Shown here piece after piece: positions 1-6,739 of a stretch of DNA of 8,217 nt. The DNA comes from an uncultured Collinsella sp. (lineage in GTDB: Bacteria > Actinomycetota > Coriobacteriia > Coriobacteriales > Coriobacteriaceae). The translations under genes were made by a program, and so were the position numbers. Under the pieces are notes generated by a model. It ran no database searches, was not told the origin of the DNA, and was given only the letters and a program-made list of their open reading frames with translations. Position 1 is the first letter of the stretch. Each line of letters opens with the position of its first letter. Location: the NCBI GenBank assembly GCA_902496005.1, contig CABUZI010000075.1, positions 1-8,217 of the forward strand, given 5' to 3'.

Positions 1-1476
1 GCCGTGGCCGAGCCCGCCACCCAGTCGCAAAACACGCCCGCGCCGTCGCACTTTGCGACGCCCGAGCCTATAGACGTCAGCCCGCAAGATGACGAGTCGA
101 CCGCCCGCGTGTCCGAGGAGCCCGACTCCCCGGACACCGGCGATTCCGAATCAAACGCCGAGACCGACACCGTCTCTCCCGGTGACACTGCCGAGATCGA
201 CGTTGCCGCCGTTGAGGCCAAGCTCAAAGACCCCGGCTCGACCATGAGCTTTGAGCCCCTGACCGAGGAACGCATCGAGACCGACTCGACCTATGATGCC
301 GGCACCACCACGCAACTCATGTGGGGCGCCCGCTCTGACGTTGGCTGCGTGCGCCCGCACAACGAGGATTCCTACCTGGTGCAGTCGCCGCTCTTTTGCG
401 TATGCGACGGCATGGGTGGTCACGCTGCCGGCGAGGTGGCCTCTTCTATCGCTGTCGAGACCATCGCCAAAACAGCTCCTCAGTCTGCCGACGCCGCACG
501 CCTGGCGGCAGCCGTCGAGGCCGCCAACGCCGCCGTAATCGAGGCTGCCTTGAATGGCCTGGGCAAGCCCGGCATGGGCTGCACAGCCACTTGCGCCTAT
601 ATCGAAAACGACACGCTCGCCATCGCCCACGTGGGTGACTCTCGCGCCTACCTGCTCCACGAGGGCACGCTCATCCGCGTGACCCGCGACCACTCCTACG
701 TGGAGGAGCTCGTGGACGCCGGCGAGATCACGGCAGATGAGGCTCGCGTCCACCCCAACCGTTCGGTCATCACCCGCGCGCTGGGCTCGGACCCCGCTAT
801 GTATGCCGACCACTTCACTCTGCATATCGAGGAAGGCGACCGTCTGATCCTGTGCTCCGACGGCCTTTCGAGCATGATTCCCGATAGCGATATCGAGAAC
901 ATCGCCACGCAGTCCTCAACCGCGCAAATCTGCGTCGACAACCTAGTGGACGCGGCGCTTGCCGCCGGCGGCCACGACAACGTGACCGTAGTAGTCGTTG
1001 ACCTGGTTGACGATGGCGTTATGCGCGAGGCGCAGCGTGTGCGTCGCCGCAACATTACTATCGCCGCCATCCTGGCCCTCGTCTTTGTGCTGGCAGCTGG
1101 CATCTGGGCCTACACGGGTGTCACCGGCTCGTACTACCTGGGTACCTACCAGGGCAATGTCGCCGTCTGGCGCGGCCTGCCCGGCAAGCCGCTCGGACTC
1201 AAGCTCCACTGGCTCGAAAGCGAAACCAGCATCAAGCTATCCGACCTGCCCGAAGACACGCAAAACCGCCTCAAGGCGGGTATTCCGCAAACAAGTGTCG
1301 ACGATGCGCAGGACACGATATCCAAGTACCGCCACCAGATCGACGAGGAGCAGACCCGCCAGGTGATCGACGCGCAAACGATTCGCGACAACACCAATCA
1401 GGGATCGACCTCCGAATCAGATTCCGAGAAAACCGCCGAACAGTCCGCCGAGGCCGAAGCCTCCGATAAGAATTAG
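1..1476 (+). CDS. pstP: PP2C-family Ser/Thr protein phosphatase, membrane anchored (PstP/Stp type); 5' end uncertain
   Basis: Removes phosphate from Ser/Thr residues phosphorylated by the partner PASTA kinase encoded two genes downstream. Numbered from the GTG at position 4: residues 1-105 are acidic and low in complexity. The PP2C domain spans about 106-336, with the metal-binding acidic residues in NED (120-122), DGMGG (135-139), CSDG (284-287) and GHDN (323-326), plus the GDSRAY stretch at 211-216. A basic patch (341-349) precedes one membrane helix (about 351-371), so the catalytic domain is cytoplasmic and the last 118 residues lie outside. The outer part contains a YYLG..G.VAVWRG stretch resembling one in actinobacterial PstP proteins. 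The frame is open to the window edge, so the true start may lie upstream. An ATG at 244 would remove the acidic tail but has no good ribosome binding site. The next gene starts 16 nt after the stop, which suggests an operon. The family call is firm; the start is not. Confidence 0.93.
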   Translation, partial: AVAEPATQSQNTPAPSHFATPEPIDVSPQDDESTARVSEEPDSPDTGDSESNAETDTVSPGDTAEIDVAAVEAKLKDPGSTMSFEPLTEERIETDSTYDAGTTTQLMWGARSDVGCVRPHNEDSYLVQSPLFCVCDGMGGHAAGEVASSIAVETIAKTAPQSADAARLAAAVEAANAAVIEAALNGLGKPGMGCTATCAYIENDTLAIAHVGDSRAYLLHEGTLIRVTRDHSYVEELVDAGEITADEARVHPNRSVITRALGSDPAMYADHFTLHIEEGDRLILCSDGLSSMIPDSDIENIATQSSTAQICVDNLVDAALAAGGHDNVTVVVVDLVDDGVMREAQRVRRRNITIAAILALVFVLAAGIWAYTGVTGSYYLGTYQGNVAVWRGLPGKPLGLKLHWLESETSIKLSDLPEDTQNRLKAGIPQTSVDDAQDTISKYRHQIDEEQTRQVIDAQTIRDNTNQGSTSESDSEKTAEQSAEAEASDKN

Positions 1477-1479
1477 AAA

Positions 1480-1484
1480 GGGAG
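1480..1484 (+). promoter_or_regulatory. Ribosome binding site of the rodA-pbpA fusion
   Basis: GGGAG lies just after the phosphatase stop codon and 8 nt before the ATG at 1493. This favours that ATG over the in-frame GTG at 1484, which overlaps the motif itself. Confidence 0.7.
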
Positions 1485-1492
1485 TGCCGCTT

Positions 1493-4363
1493 ATGAGTCG
1501 CCGCAACACCGAGCTGCTCTTGCTCATCGCCTCGGCGTTCCCCGTCATCCTGCTGTATGCGATGTACGTCCTCACCGCGGGCGCCGCCATCTCCTTTGAG
1601 ACGCTCGCCGTACCGATCGGCCTCTTTGCCGCCTTTGCCGCGGCCCACATTGCCGTGCGCATCTTGGCGCCCGGTGCCGACCCCGCCATCCTACCCATCG
1701 TATTTATACTTTCGGGCATCGGCATCACGTTCGTGACGCGTCTCGCCCCCGCTCTCGCCATCTCGCAGCTCATCATCCTGTTTGTCTCGGTGGCGCTCAT
1801 GGTGGGAACGCTCGCACTGGTCAAAAACCTCGACGTGGTCATGCGCTACAAGTACACCTTTGGCATCATCGGCATCATCCTGCTGATGCTGCCTATCTTT
1901 ATCGGCACCACGATCTCGGGCTCCAAGCTGTGGATTCGCATCGCGGGCTTTACCATCCAGCCCGGCGAGTTCGCCAAGGTCTTTATCGTCCTGTTCCTGG
2001 CCGGATACCTGGCCGAGAACCGCGAGCTGCTCTCCATCTCCAACCGCAAGATCCTGGGCTTTAAGATCCCTCGCCTGCGACTGCTGCTGCCGCTGTTTGC
2101 CGTGTGGGGTGTGTGCCTGCTCGTCGTCGTCTTCGAACGCGACCTGGGTTCGGCCGTGCTGTTCTACACCATCTTCTTGCTGATGCTCTACGTTGCCACG
2201 GGGCGCTTTTCATATGTCGTTATCGGCCTTGCGCTCTTAGCCGTCGGAGCCGTAGGCGCCTACAAGTTCCTGTCTCACGTTCAGGTGCGTTTCCAGGTTT
2301 GGGTCGATCCGTTTAAGGACGCCCAGGGCCAGGGCTACCAGATCGTCCAGTCGCTCTTCTCGCTCGCCGACGGCGGTCTGGTCGGTGTTGGCATCGGCAA
2401 CGGCATGGCCAACAACATCCCTGTCGTCGAGTCCGACTTTATCTTCTCGGCTATCGGCGAGGAGATGGGCCTTTTGGGCGGCGGCGCCGTGCTCATCCTG
2501 TTTATGCTCTTTGCCGTTCGCGGCCTGACCACAGCTGCCCGCGCAAAGTCCGACCTTGCCGCCTTTAGCGCCACCGGTCTTACGGCAGCCATCAGCTTCC
2601 AGGCCTTCTTGATCGTTGGCGGCGTAACCCGCCTAATCCCGCTGACCGGCGTCACCCTGCCCTTTATGAGCCAGGGCGGCTCCTCTTTGCTGGCGAGCTT
2701 TATCATCGTCGCGCTCCTGCTGCGCGCCGGTGACGAGGCGACCGGACGCGAGGCCGAGCTTACCGGCACCGGCACCATGGCCGCCATCACCGATGATCAG
2801 GTCGCATCTGCCGCCGCCCCGACGGGCACGCGCTTTGCCACCTCGTCTTCCTACGGCAGCGGCAGCCATTCCGTCGGCTCGCGCATGCGCCGTCGCCTGC
2901 TCGACACGCCTGAATCCGGTGTGCTCGGCCGCGTGGCGCTCGCCAACCGTCTAACCCGCGCGGTGCTCGCCTTTACGGCGCTGTTCGCCATCCTTATCGG
3001 CAACCTCACCTATGTCCAGGTCATTAAGGCCAAGGACTATCAAGACATGCCGACCAACAACCACACCATCGCCCGCTCCAAGTACATCCAGCGCGGCTCC
3101 ATCATCACGTCCGACGGCGTGACGCTGGCCGAGTCGCTGCAGCAGGAGGACGGCACCTACGTACGCTCCTACCCCAACGGTAACCTGGCAGCACACGTGG
3201 TTGGCTACGTGAGCCAGCAGTATGGCACCACCGCCATCGAGAGCGTCATGAACGACACGCTCACCGGTTCTAAGGACTACTCCAGCTGGAACAACGCCAT
3301 CGCGTCGCTCGCGGGCCAGACCCAGCCGGGCAACACCGCCAAGCTCACCATCGACTCGCGCATCCAGACGGCGGCCGAGCAGGCACTCAAGGGCTTTAAG
3401 GGCGCTGTAGTGGTCATCGACCCGCGTACCGGCGCGGTTCTCGCATGTGCCAGCTCGCCCACATACGACAACACCAACATCGATGCTCTGCTGCAGACGG
3501 GCGGCGGCGAGGACGGCTCCATGTACAATCGCGCCATGGACGCGCTGTACACGCCGGGCTCAACGTTTAAGGTCGTTACGCTTTCCGCGGCACTCGAGAC
3601 CGGTACCGCCAGCCTTACCAGCACCTACCAGGCGCCCGGCTCCATGGACATCGGCAACGCACCGGTCACCAACTATGCCAACGAGAGCTACGGCACCATC
3701 AGCCTGCAGCAGGCCTTTGCCGTGTCCTCCAACGTCGTCTTTGGCCAGGTGGCAAACGAAGTTGGCGCAAACACGCTCGTGCAGTTTGCCAACGCCTTTG
3801 GCTATGGCCAAAAGCTCGGCCAGGACCTGACCTCCGCGGCCTCCATCATGGCCGACCCGTCGCTCATGACCGAGTGGGAGACCGCCTGGGCCGGCGCCGG
3901 CCAGCCTGTCGGCATGGACCACACGCCCGGCCCGCAGACCACCGTCATGCAAAACGCCGTGATTGCCGCCGCCATCGCTAACAGCGGCGTGGTCATGGAC
4001 CCGTACTTTGTAGCCCAGGTACTCGCCCCGGACGGAACCGTGGTCAAGACCACGCAGTCCCGCTCGCTGGGTCAGGCCGTCAGCTCCGCCACGGCCGACC
4101 AGGTCAAGCAGGCCATGCTTGCCGTCGTCCAGTCCGGCACCGGCACCGATGCCCAGATCCCCGGCGTCAAGGTCGCCGGCAAGACCGGCTCGGCCGAGAT
4201 TGGCGGCACCAACGTCAATTCGATGTTCGTTGGCTTTGCACCTTACGATTCACCCACAGTCGCCATCTCGGTGGCCTTAGAGGATTACGACAAGCATGAC
4301 GTCAAGGCCGCCAAGATCGCCGGCATCGTCCTGACCGCGGCGCTTGCCGCACAGGGAGCGTGA
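1493..4363 (+). CDS. RodA/FtsW (SEDS) glycosyltransferase fused to PbpA-type class B penicillin-binding protein
   Basis: One 956-residue chain that should both polymerise glycan from lipid II and cross-link the peptides. Residues 1-411 are a SEDS domain with about ten membrane helices. The loop WIRIAGFTIQPGEFAK (147-162), ERDLGSA (215-221) and ESDFIF (313-318) are visible; D315 matches the catalytic Asp of RodA/FtsW. Residues 412-488 form a cytoplasmic linker with a basic RMRRR patch (464-468). A helix at about 490-511 then leads into a class B PBP: RGSIITSDG (534-542), the SxxK nucleophile in GSTFK (S690, K693), SSN (745-747) and KTGS (897-900). The second part aligns by eye with mycobacterial PbpA, including the YPNG segment (560-563). 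No stop codon or frame change separates the halves, and both are intact. Gene order matches the rodA-pbpA pair of other actinobacteria, so this is best read as a fusion of neighbouring genes. The start is set by GGGAG 8 nt upstream. Confidence 0.95.
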   Translation: MSRRNTELLLLIASAFPVILLYAMYVLTAGAAISFETLAVPIGLFAAFAAAHIAVRILAPGADPAILPIVFILSGIGITFVTRLAPALAISQLIILFVSVALMVGTLALVKNLDVVMRYKYTFGIIGIILLMLPIFIGTTISGSKLWIRIAGFTIQPGEFAKVFIVLFLAGYLAENRELLSISNRKILGFKIPRLRLLLPLFAVWGVCLLVVVFERDLGSAVLFYTIFLLMLYVATGRFSYVVIGLALLAVGAVGAYKFLSHVQVRFQVWVDPFKDAQGQGYQIVQSLFSLADGGLVGVGIGNGMANNIPVVESDFIFSAIGEEMGLLGGGAVLILFMLFAVRGLTTAARAKSDLAAFSATGLTAAISFQAFLIVGGVTRLIPLTGVTLPFMSQGGSSLLASFIIVALLLRAGDEATGREAELTGTGTMAAITDDQVASAAAPTGTRFATSSSYGSGSHSVGSRMRRRLLDTPESGVLGRVALANRLTRAVLAFTALFAILIGNLTYVQVIKAKDYQDMPTNNHTIARSKYIQRGSIITSDGVTLAESLQQEDGTYVRSYPNGNLAAHVVGYVSQQYGTTAIESVMNDTLTGSKDYSSWNNAIASLAGQTQPGNTAKLTIDSRIQTAAEQALKGFKGAVVVIDPRTGAVLACASSPTYDNTNIDALLQTGGGEDGSMYNRAMDALYTPGSTFKVVTLSAALETGTASLTSTYQAPGSMDIGNAPVTNYANESYGTISLQQAFAVSSNVVFGQVANEVGANTLVQFANAFGYGQKLGQDLTSAASIMADPSLMTEWETAWAGAGQPVGMDHTPGPQTTVMQNAVIAAAIANSGVVMDPYFVAQVLAPDGTVVKTTQSRSLGQAVSSATADQVKQAMLAVVQSGTGTDAQIPGVKVAGKTGSAEIGGTNVNSMFVGFAPYDSPTVAISVALEDYDKHDVKAAKIAGIVLTAALAAQGA

Positions 4364-4413
4364 TGCCCATGATCGAATCGGACACCCGAGGCGCGCCGCG
4401 GCCGAAGAGTTAG
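4363..4413 (+). other. Possible 16-codon micro-ORF overlapping the fusion gene's stop (TGATG)
   Basis: The stop codon TGA at 4361-4363 overlaps an ATG at 4363, giving a 16-residue frame (MPMIESDTRGAPRPKS) that ends at a TAG at 4411-4413. GGGAG at 4354-4358 sits at a usable distance, so translational coupling is possible. It could be a short leader of the kinase gene, the remnant of a longer gene, or chance. Nothing about the peptide is recognisable. The rest of the 132-nt gap up to the kinase start is GC-rich, with no T-tract terminator and no convincing promoter. Confidence 0.2.
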
Positions 4414-4485
4414 CGGCAACGCGCCACACGGCCCCAGCGGCCACATCGTAGGTACTACACACATCGTTGAGCGAATAGTTATGTT

Positions 4486-4490
4486 AGGAG
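4486..4490 (+). promoter_or_regulatory. Ribosome binding site of the PASTA kinase
   Basis: AGGAG lies 5 nt before the ATG at 4496. It supports that start over the in-frame ATG at 4481, which has no purine-rich motif in front of it and lies upstream of this one. Confidence 0.6.
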
Positions 4491-4495
4491 CAGGA

Positions 4496-6457
4496 ATGGA
4501 ACAGAGGGTCCTCGGGGGAAGATACCTCCTCAAGGATAAGGTGGGGACAGGCGGCATGGCGACCGTCTACCGTGCACAGGACCAGGTCCTCGACCGCACG
4601 GTAGCCGTCAAGATTATGCTGCCGCAGTATGCTGGCGACGCAACCTTCGCCGCACGCTTTAAGCAGGAGGCCCAGGCAGCAGCCGGTCTCTCCTCCCCCT
4701 ATATCGTGGGCGTCTACGATTGGGGCAAGGACGGCGACACCTATTACATCGTCATGGAGTACCTGCGCGGCACCGACCTTAAGAGCGGCATCAAGAGCCA
4801 CGGCGCCCTCGACCCCAAGAAGGTCGCCCAGATCGGCTCGCAGATTAGCTCCGCGCTTTCGGTCGCCCACAAGCACGAGATCATCCACCGCGACATTAAG
4901 CCGCAGAACATCATGGTGCTGCCCGACGGCAACATCAAGGTGATGGACTTTGGCATCGCGCGCGCCAAGAACAGCCACCTCACGCAAGACAACAACGTGC
5001 TGGGAACCGCTCACTACGTCAGCCCCGAGCAGACCCGCGGTCAGGACCTCGGCCCCACCTCGGATATCTACTCGCTGGGCGTCGTGATGTACGAGTGCGC
5101 CACCGGCCGCGTTCCCTTTGACGGTGACGACGCTATCTCGGTCGCACTCAAGCAGGTCAACGAGCTGCCTATTCCGCCGAGCCAGATCAACTCCGGTGTC
5201 GACGCCGACCTTGAGCGCATCATCCTCAAGTGCATGGAGAAAGACCCGGCAAACCGCTTCCAGACCGCCGACGAGCTGCGTCAGGTGCTCAACAGCTACC
5301 TGTCGGGCCGTGCCGTCAACGTCTCGGAGCCCACGCGCATCATCGGTGCCGCCGGCGAACTGGGTGCCACCAAGACCCGCGAGCTTTCCGACTCAACGCG
5401 CGCTATGGTTCGCCCCGTCTCGGGCGTGAGCGGTCAGAACACCGCCCGTAGCGCTGTCTCGGGCTCCACGGGCTCCTACGAGGTCGAGAAGCCCAAGTCC
5501 AACAAGAACAAGATCATCGCCGCCGTGATTGCCGCCGTCGCCGTGATTGGCGTTGTAGTGGCCTTTGCCACGGGCATGTTCAGTGGCGAACAGGTCACGG
5601 TGCCCGACGTGCTGGGCAAGGACCAGGAAACCGCTATTGAGCTGATCAAGGAAGCCGGCCTTGAGGTTGGCACCGTCGACCAGAGCTACAACGACGATGT
5701 CGACGAGGGAAAGGTCGCCGAGCAGACCCCCAATGGCAACACCAAGAAGGCCAAGGGCACGAGGGTGAACCTGGTAATCTCCAAGGGCCCCAAGCCCTCC
5801 GAGAAGGTTGAGGTTCCCCGGCTTGTCGGCCTGACCAAGGACCAGGCAGAAGCCGCGCTGGCAAGCGTTGGCCTGAAGGGCAACGCCTCCGAGGAGGCCA
5901 ACGAGGCCGATGAGGGCCAGGTCTTTGAGCAGAGCACCGAAGCCGGTAAGGAAGTCGAGAAAGGCACGACCATCTCGTACAAGGTCTCGGGCGGCCCGGA
6001 TACCACGTCCGTCCCCGACCTGACCGACATGACCGAGGCCCAGGCGCGCAACGCCCTCGATATGGCAGGCTTTGGCGTCGACGTGAGCTACCAGGAGAAC
6101 GACTCGGTTACCGAGGGCACCGTGATCAGCTGGAACCCCAGCGGCAAGCAGAAGCCCGGCGCCACGATTACCGTCGTCATTGCCAAGAAGTCCGGCAAGG
6201 CCAGTGTTCCGGGCAACCTGTACGGCAAGAGCATTTCCGCCGCCGTCACCGCGCTCAACAACGCCGGTTTCTATAACATTGGCTTCTGTGACCAGAACGG
6301 CAATCCCGTAAGCGGTAACGAGGATGCCACCGTTACGGGCGTCTCCCCCACTGGCAAGCAGTCCACCGACAGCACGATTACGCTGACGGTCGCACTTTCT
6401 GGCTCGGGTTCGGGCTCTGGCTCGGGCACGGGTGACGATTCCGGTACGACCAACTAG
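4496..6457 (+). CDS. pknB: PASTA-domain Ser/Thr protein kinase (PknB/StkP/PrkC family)
   Basis: Transmembrane receptor-like kinase that couples extracellular muropeptide or lipid II sensing to phosphorylation of cell-wall and division proteins. The protein has 653 residues. The kinase domain is at about 10-268: glycine loop VGTGGMATVY (16-25), ATP-binding K39, helix-C E58, HRDIKPQN (131-138), DFG (151-153), and SPE (176-178) in place of APE. The activation segment (151-178) holds threonines 163 and 171. The juxtamembrane part (about 270-337) is rich in Ser/Thr and basic residues, and one helix spans about 339-360. Outside are four PASTA repeats: about 367-430, 438-498, 505-563 and 569-634. 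The first three open with VP followed by D or R; the fourth opens VPGN and is the most divergent. A Gly-Ser tail ends the protein. It closes the cluster, 52 nt before a strong terminator. The start is chosen by the AGGAG motif. The family is certain; the symbol is by analogy. Confidence 0.96.
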   Translation: MEQRVLGGRYLLKDKVGTGGMATVYRAQDQVLDRTVAVKIMLPQYAGDATFAARFKQEAQAAAGLSSPYIVGVYDWGKDGDTYYIVMEYLRGTDLKSGIKSHGALDPKKVAQIGSQISSALSVAHKHEIIHRDIKPQNIMVLPDGNIKVMDFGIARAKNSHLTQDNNVLGTAHYVSPEQTRGQDLGPTSDIYSLGVVMYECATGRVPFDGDDAISVALKQVNELPIPPSQINSGVDADLERIILKCMEKDPANRFQTADELRQVLNSYLSGRAVNVSEPTRIIGAAGELGATKTRELSDSTRAMVRPVSGVSGQNTARSAVSGSTGSYEVEKPKSNKNKIIAAVIAAVAVIGVVVAFATGMFSGEQVTVPDVLGKDQETAIELIKEAGLEVGTVDQSYNDDVDEGKVAEQTPNGNTKKAKGTRVNLVISKGPKPSEKVEVPRLVGLTKDQAEAALASVGLKGNASEEANEADEGQVFEQSTEAGKEVEKGTTISYKVSGGPDTTSVPDLTDMTEAQARNALDMAGFGVDVSYQENDSVTEGTVISWNPSGKQKPGATITVVIAKKSGKASVPGNLYGKSISAAVTALNNAGFYNIGFCDQNGNPVSGNEDATVTGVSPTGKQSTDSTITLTVALSGSGSGSGSGTGDDSGTTN

Positions 6458-6509
6458 TCGCCACCCCACCGCTCATCACGGCTCTCGCCGCAAACATATT
6501 CGCTCACAG

Positions 6510-6549
6510 GCGCCCGCTTGCTCCCCCAGCAAGCGGGCGCTTCGTTTTT
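6510..6549 (+). terminator. Intrinsic terminator of the phosphatase/RodA-PbpA/kinase cluster
   Basis: A perfect 13-bp GC-rich stem (6510-6522 with 6528-6540) with a CCCCC loop is followed by TTCGTTTTT. The T-tract is on the plus strand only, so it ends transcription from the kinase gene and not the minus-strand tRNA transcript. Confidence 0.93.
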
Positions 6550-6562
6550 GACATGGTATTGA

Positions 6563-6595
6563 ACCAGAAGAACCCGGCACCGTAGCGGTACCGGG
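6563..6595 (-). terminator. Second tRNA-type hairpin terminator, behind the orphan tRNA 3' end
   Basis: Read on the minus strand, a 10-bp stem (6595-6586 with 6582-6573) closes a 3-nt loop and is followed by TTCTTCTGGTT. One position pairs G-U only in the minus-strand RNA, while the plus strand would have a C-A mismatch, which indicates direction. The tail is less T-rich than a typical intrinsic terminator. It may now serve mainly as a backup or relic. Confidence 0.5.
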
Positions 6596-6606
6596 CTCGA
6601 TATTCC

Positions 6607-6631
6607 TCTGGTGCCCCCGGGCGGATTCGAA
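6607..6631 (-). pseudogene. Orphan copy of the tRNA-Arg 3' end (acceptor 3' strand, CCA and part of the T-loop)
   Basis: These 25 bases are identical to 6738-6762, the 3' end of the intact tRNA-Arg. Read on the minus strand they give the T-loop TTCGAA, the 3' side of the T-stem, the acceptor 3' strand and CCA. The bases before the T-loop (GAGTT) cannot pair with CCGCC, and no matching 5' half lies upstream on the minus strand. It is therefore a tRNA fragment, either from a decayed tandem copy or from an integration event at the tRNA 3' end. Confidence 0.75.
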
Positions 6632-6658
6632 AACTCCCCCCGCGGGGAAATTGGTGAC

Positions 6659-6684
6659 GCGGGTGTCGACGGCTCGAATCCGCC
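6659..6684 (+). repeat. Inverted copy of the tRNA-Arg variable and T-arm region
   Basis: The 26 bases on the plus strand match, in 25 positions, the reverse complement of 6751-6776 in the intact tRNA-Arg. The one difference is C at 6673, where the tRNA has T in the T-loop. After the T-stem the sequence departs from tRNA-Arg (GGCAGCTCCCACA), and I could not fold a full tRNA around it. Confidence 0.8.
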
Positions 6685-6698
6685 GGCAGCTCCCACAA

Positions 6699-6729
6699 AC
6701 CAGAAACGGCGCCGCTCTCGCGACGCCGT
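6699..6729 (-). terminator. Terminator of the tRNA-Arg transcript
   Basis: On the minus strand, a 10-bp stem (6729-6720 with 6715-6706) closes a GAGA tetraloop and is followed by TTCTGGTTTG. One pair is G-U on the minus strand and would be a mismatch on the plus strand, so the hairpin belongs to the minus-strand transcript. It starts about ten bases after the encoded CCA. The TTCTGGT tail is also complementary to the ACCAGAA at the tRNA 3' end (6743-6737). Confidence 0.75.
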
Positions 6730-6739
6730 CATAATCTTC

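Noticed and set aside
151..825. 224-codon minus-strand open frame opposite the phosphatase
   Set aside because: It lies antisense to the conserved PP2C domain, its protein is compositionally odd (Gly, Val, Arg, His rich) and unrecognisable, and long antisense frames are expected in GC-rich genes.
1484..1492. GTG at 1484 as the start of the RodA-PbpA fusion
   Set aside because: It overlaps the ribosome binding site that serves the ATG at 1493, and nothing suitable lies upstream of it except the phosphatase stop.
4374..4405. GC-rich partly palindromic stretch as a terminator after the fusion gene
   Set aside because: There is no T-tract after it and no stable stem that I could draw with confidence.
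4481..4495. ATG at 4481 as the kinase start
   Set aside because: No ribosome binding site precedes it, whereas AGGAG precedes the ATG at 4496.
5393..6469. 358-codon minus-strand open frame opposite the PASTA region
   Set aside because: It is a mirror of the kinase's GC-rich codons, with no recognisable domain and a repetitive Arg-Ala tract that is just the complement of the Gly-Ser tail.
6607..6700. A second complete tRNA or a tmRNA
   Set aside because: Neither strand gives a full cloverleaf: the T-stem of the minus-strand copy cannot pair and no acceptor 5' strand matches. A tmRNA ending near 6695 would have to extend into the kinase gene.
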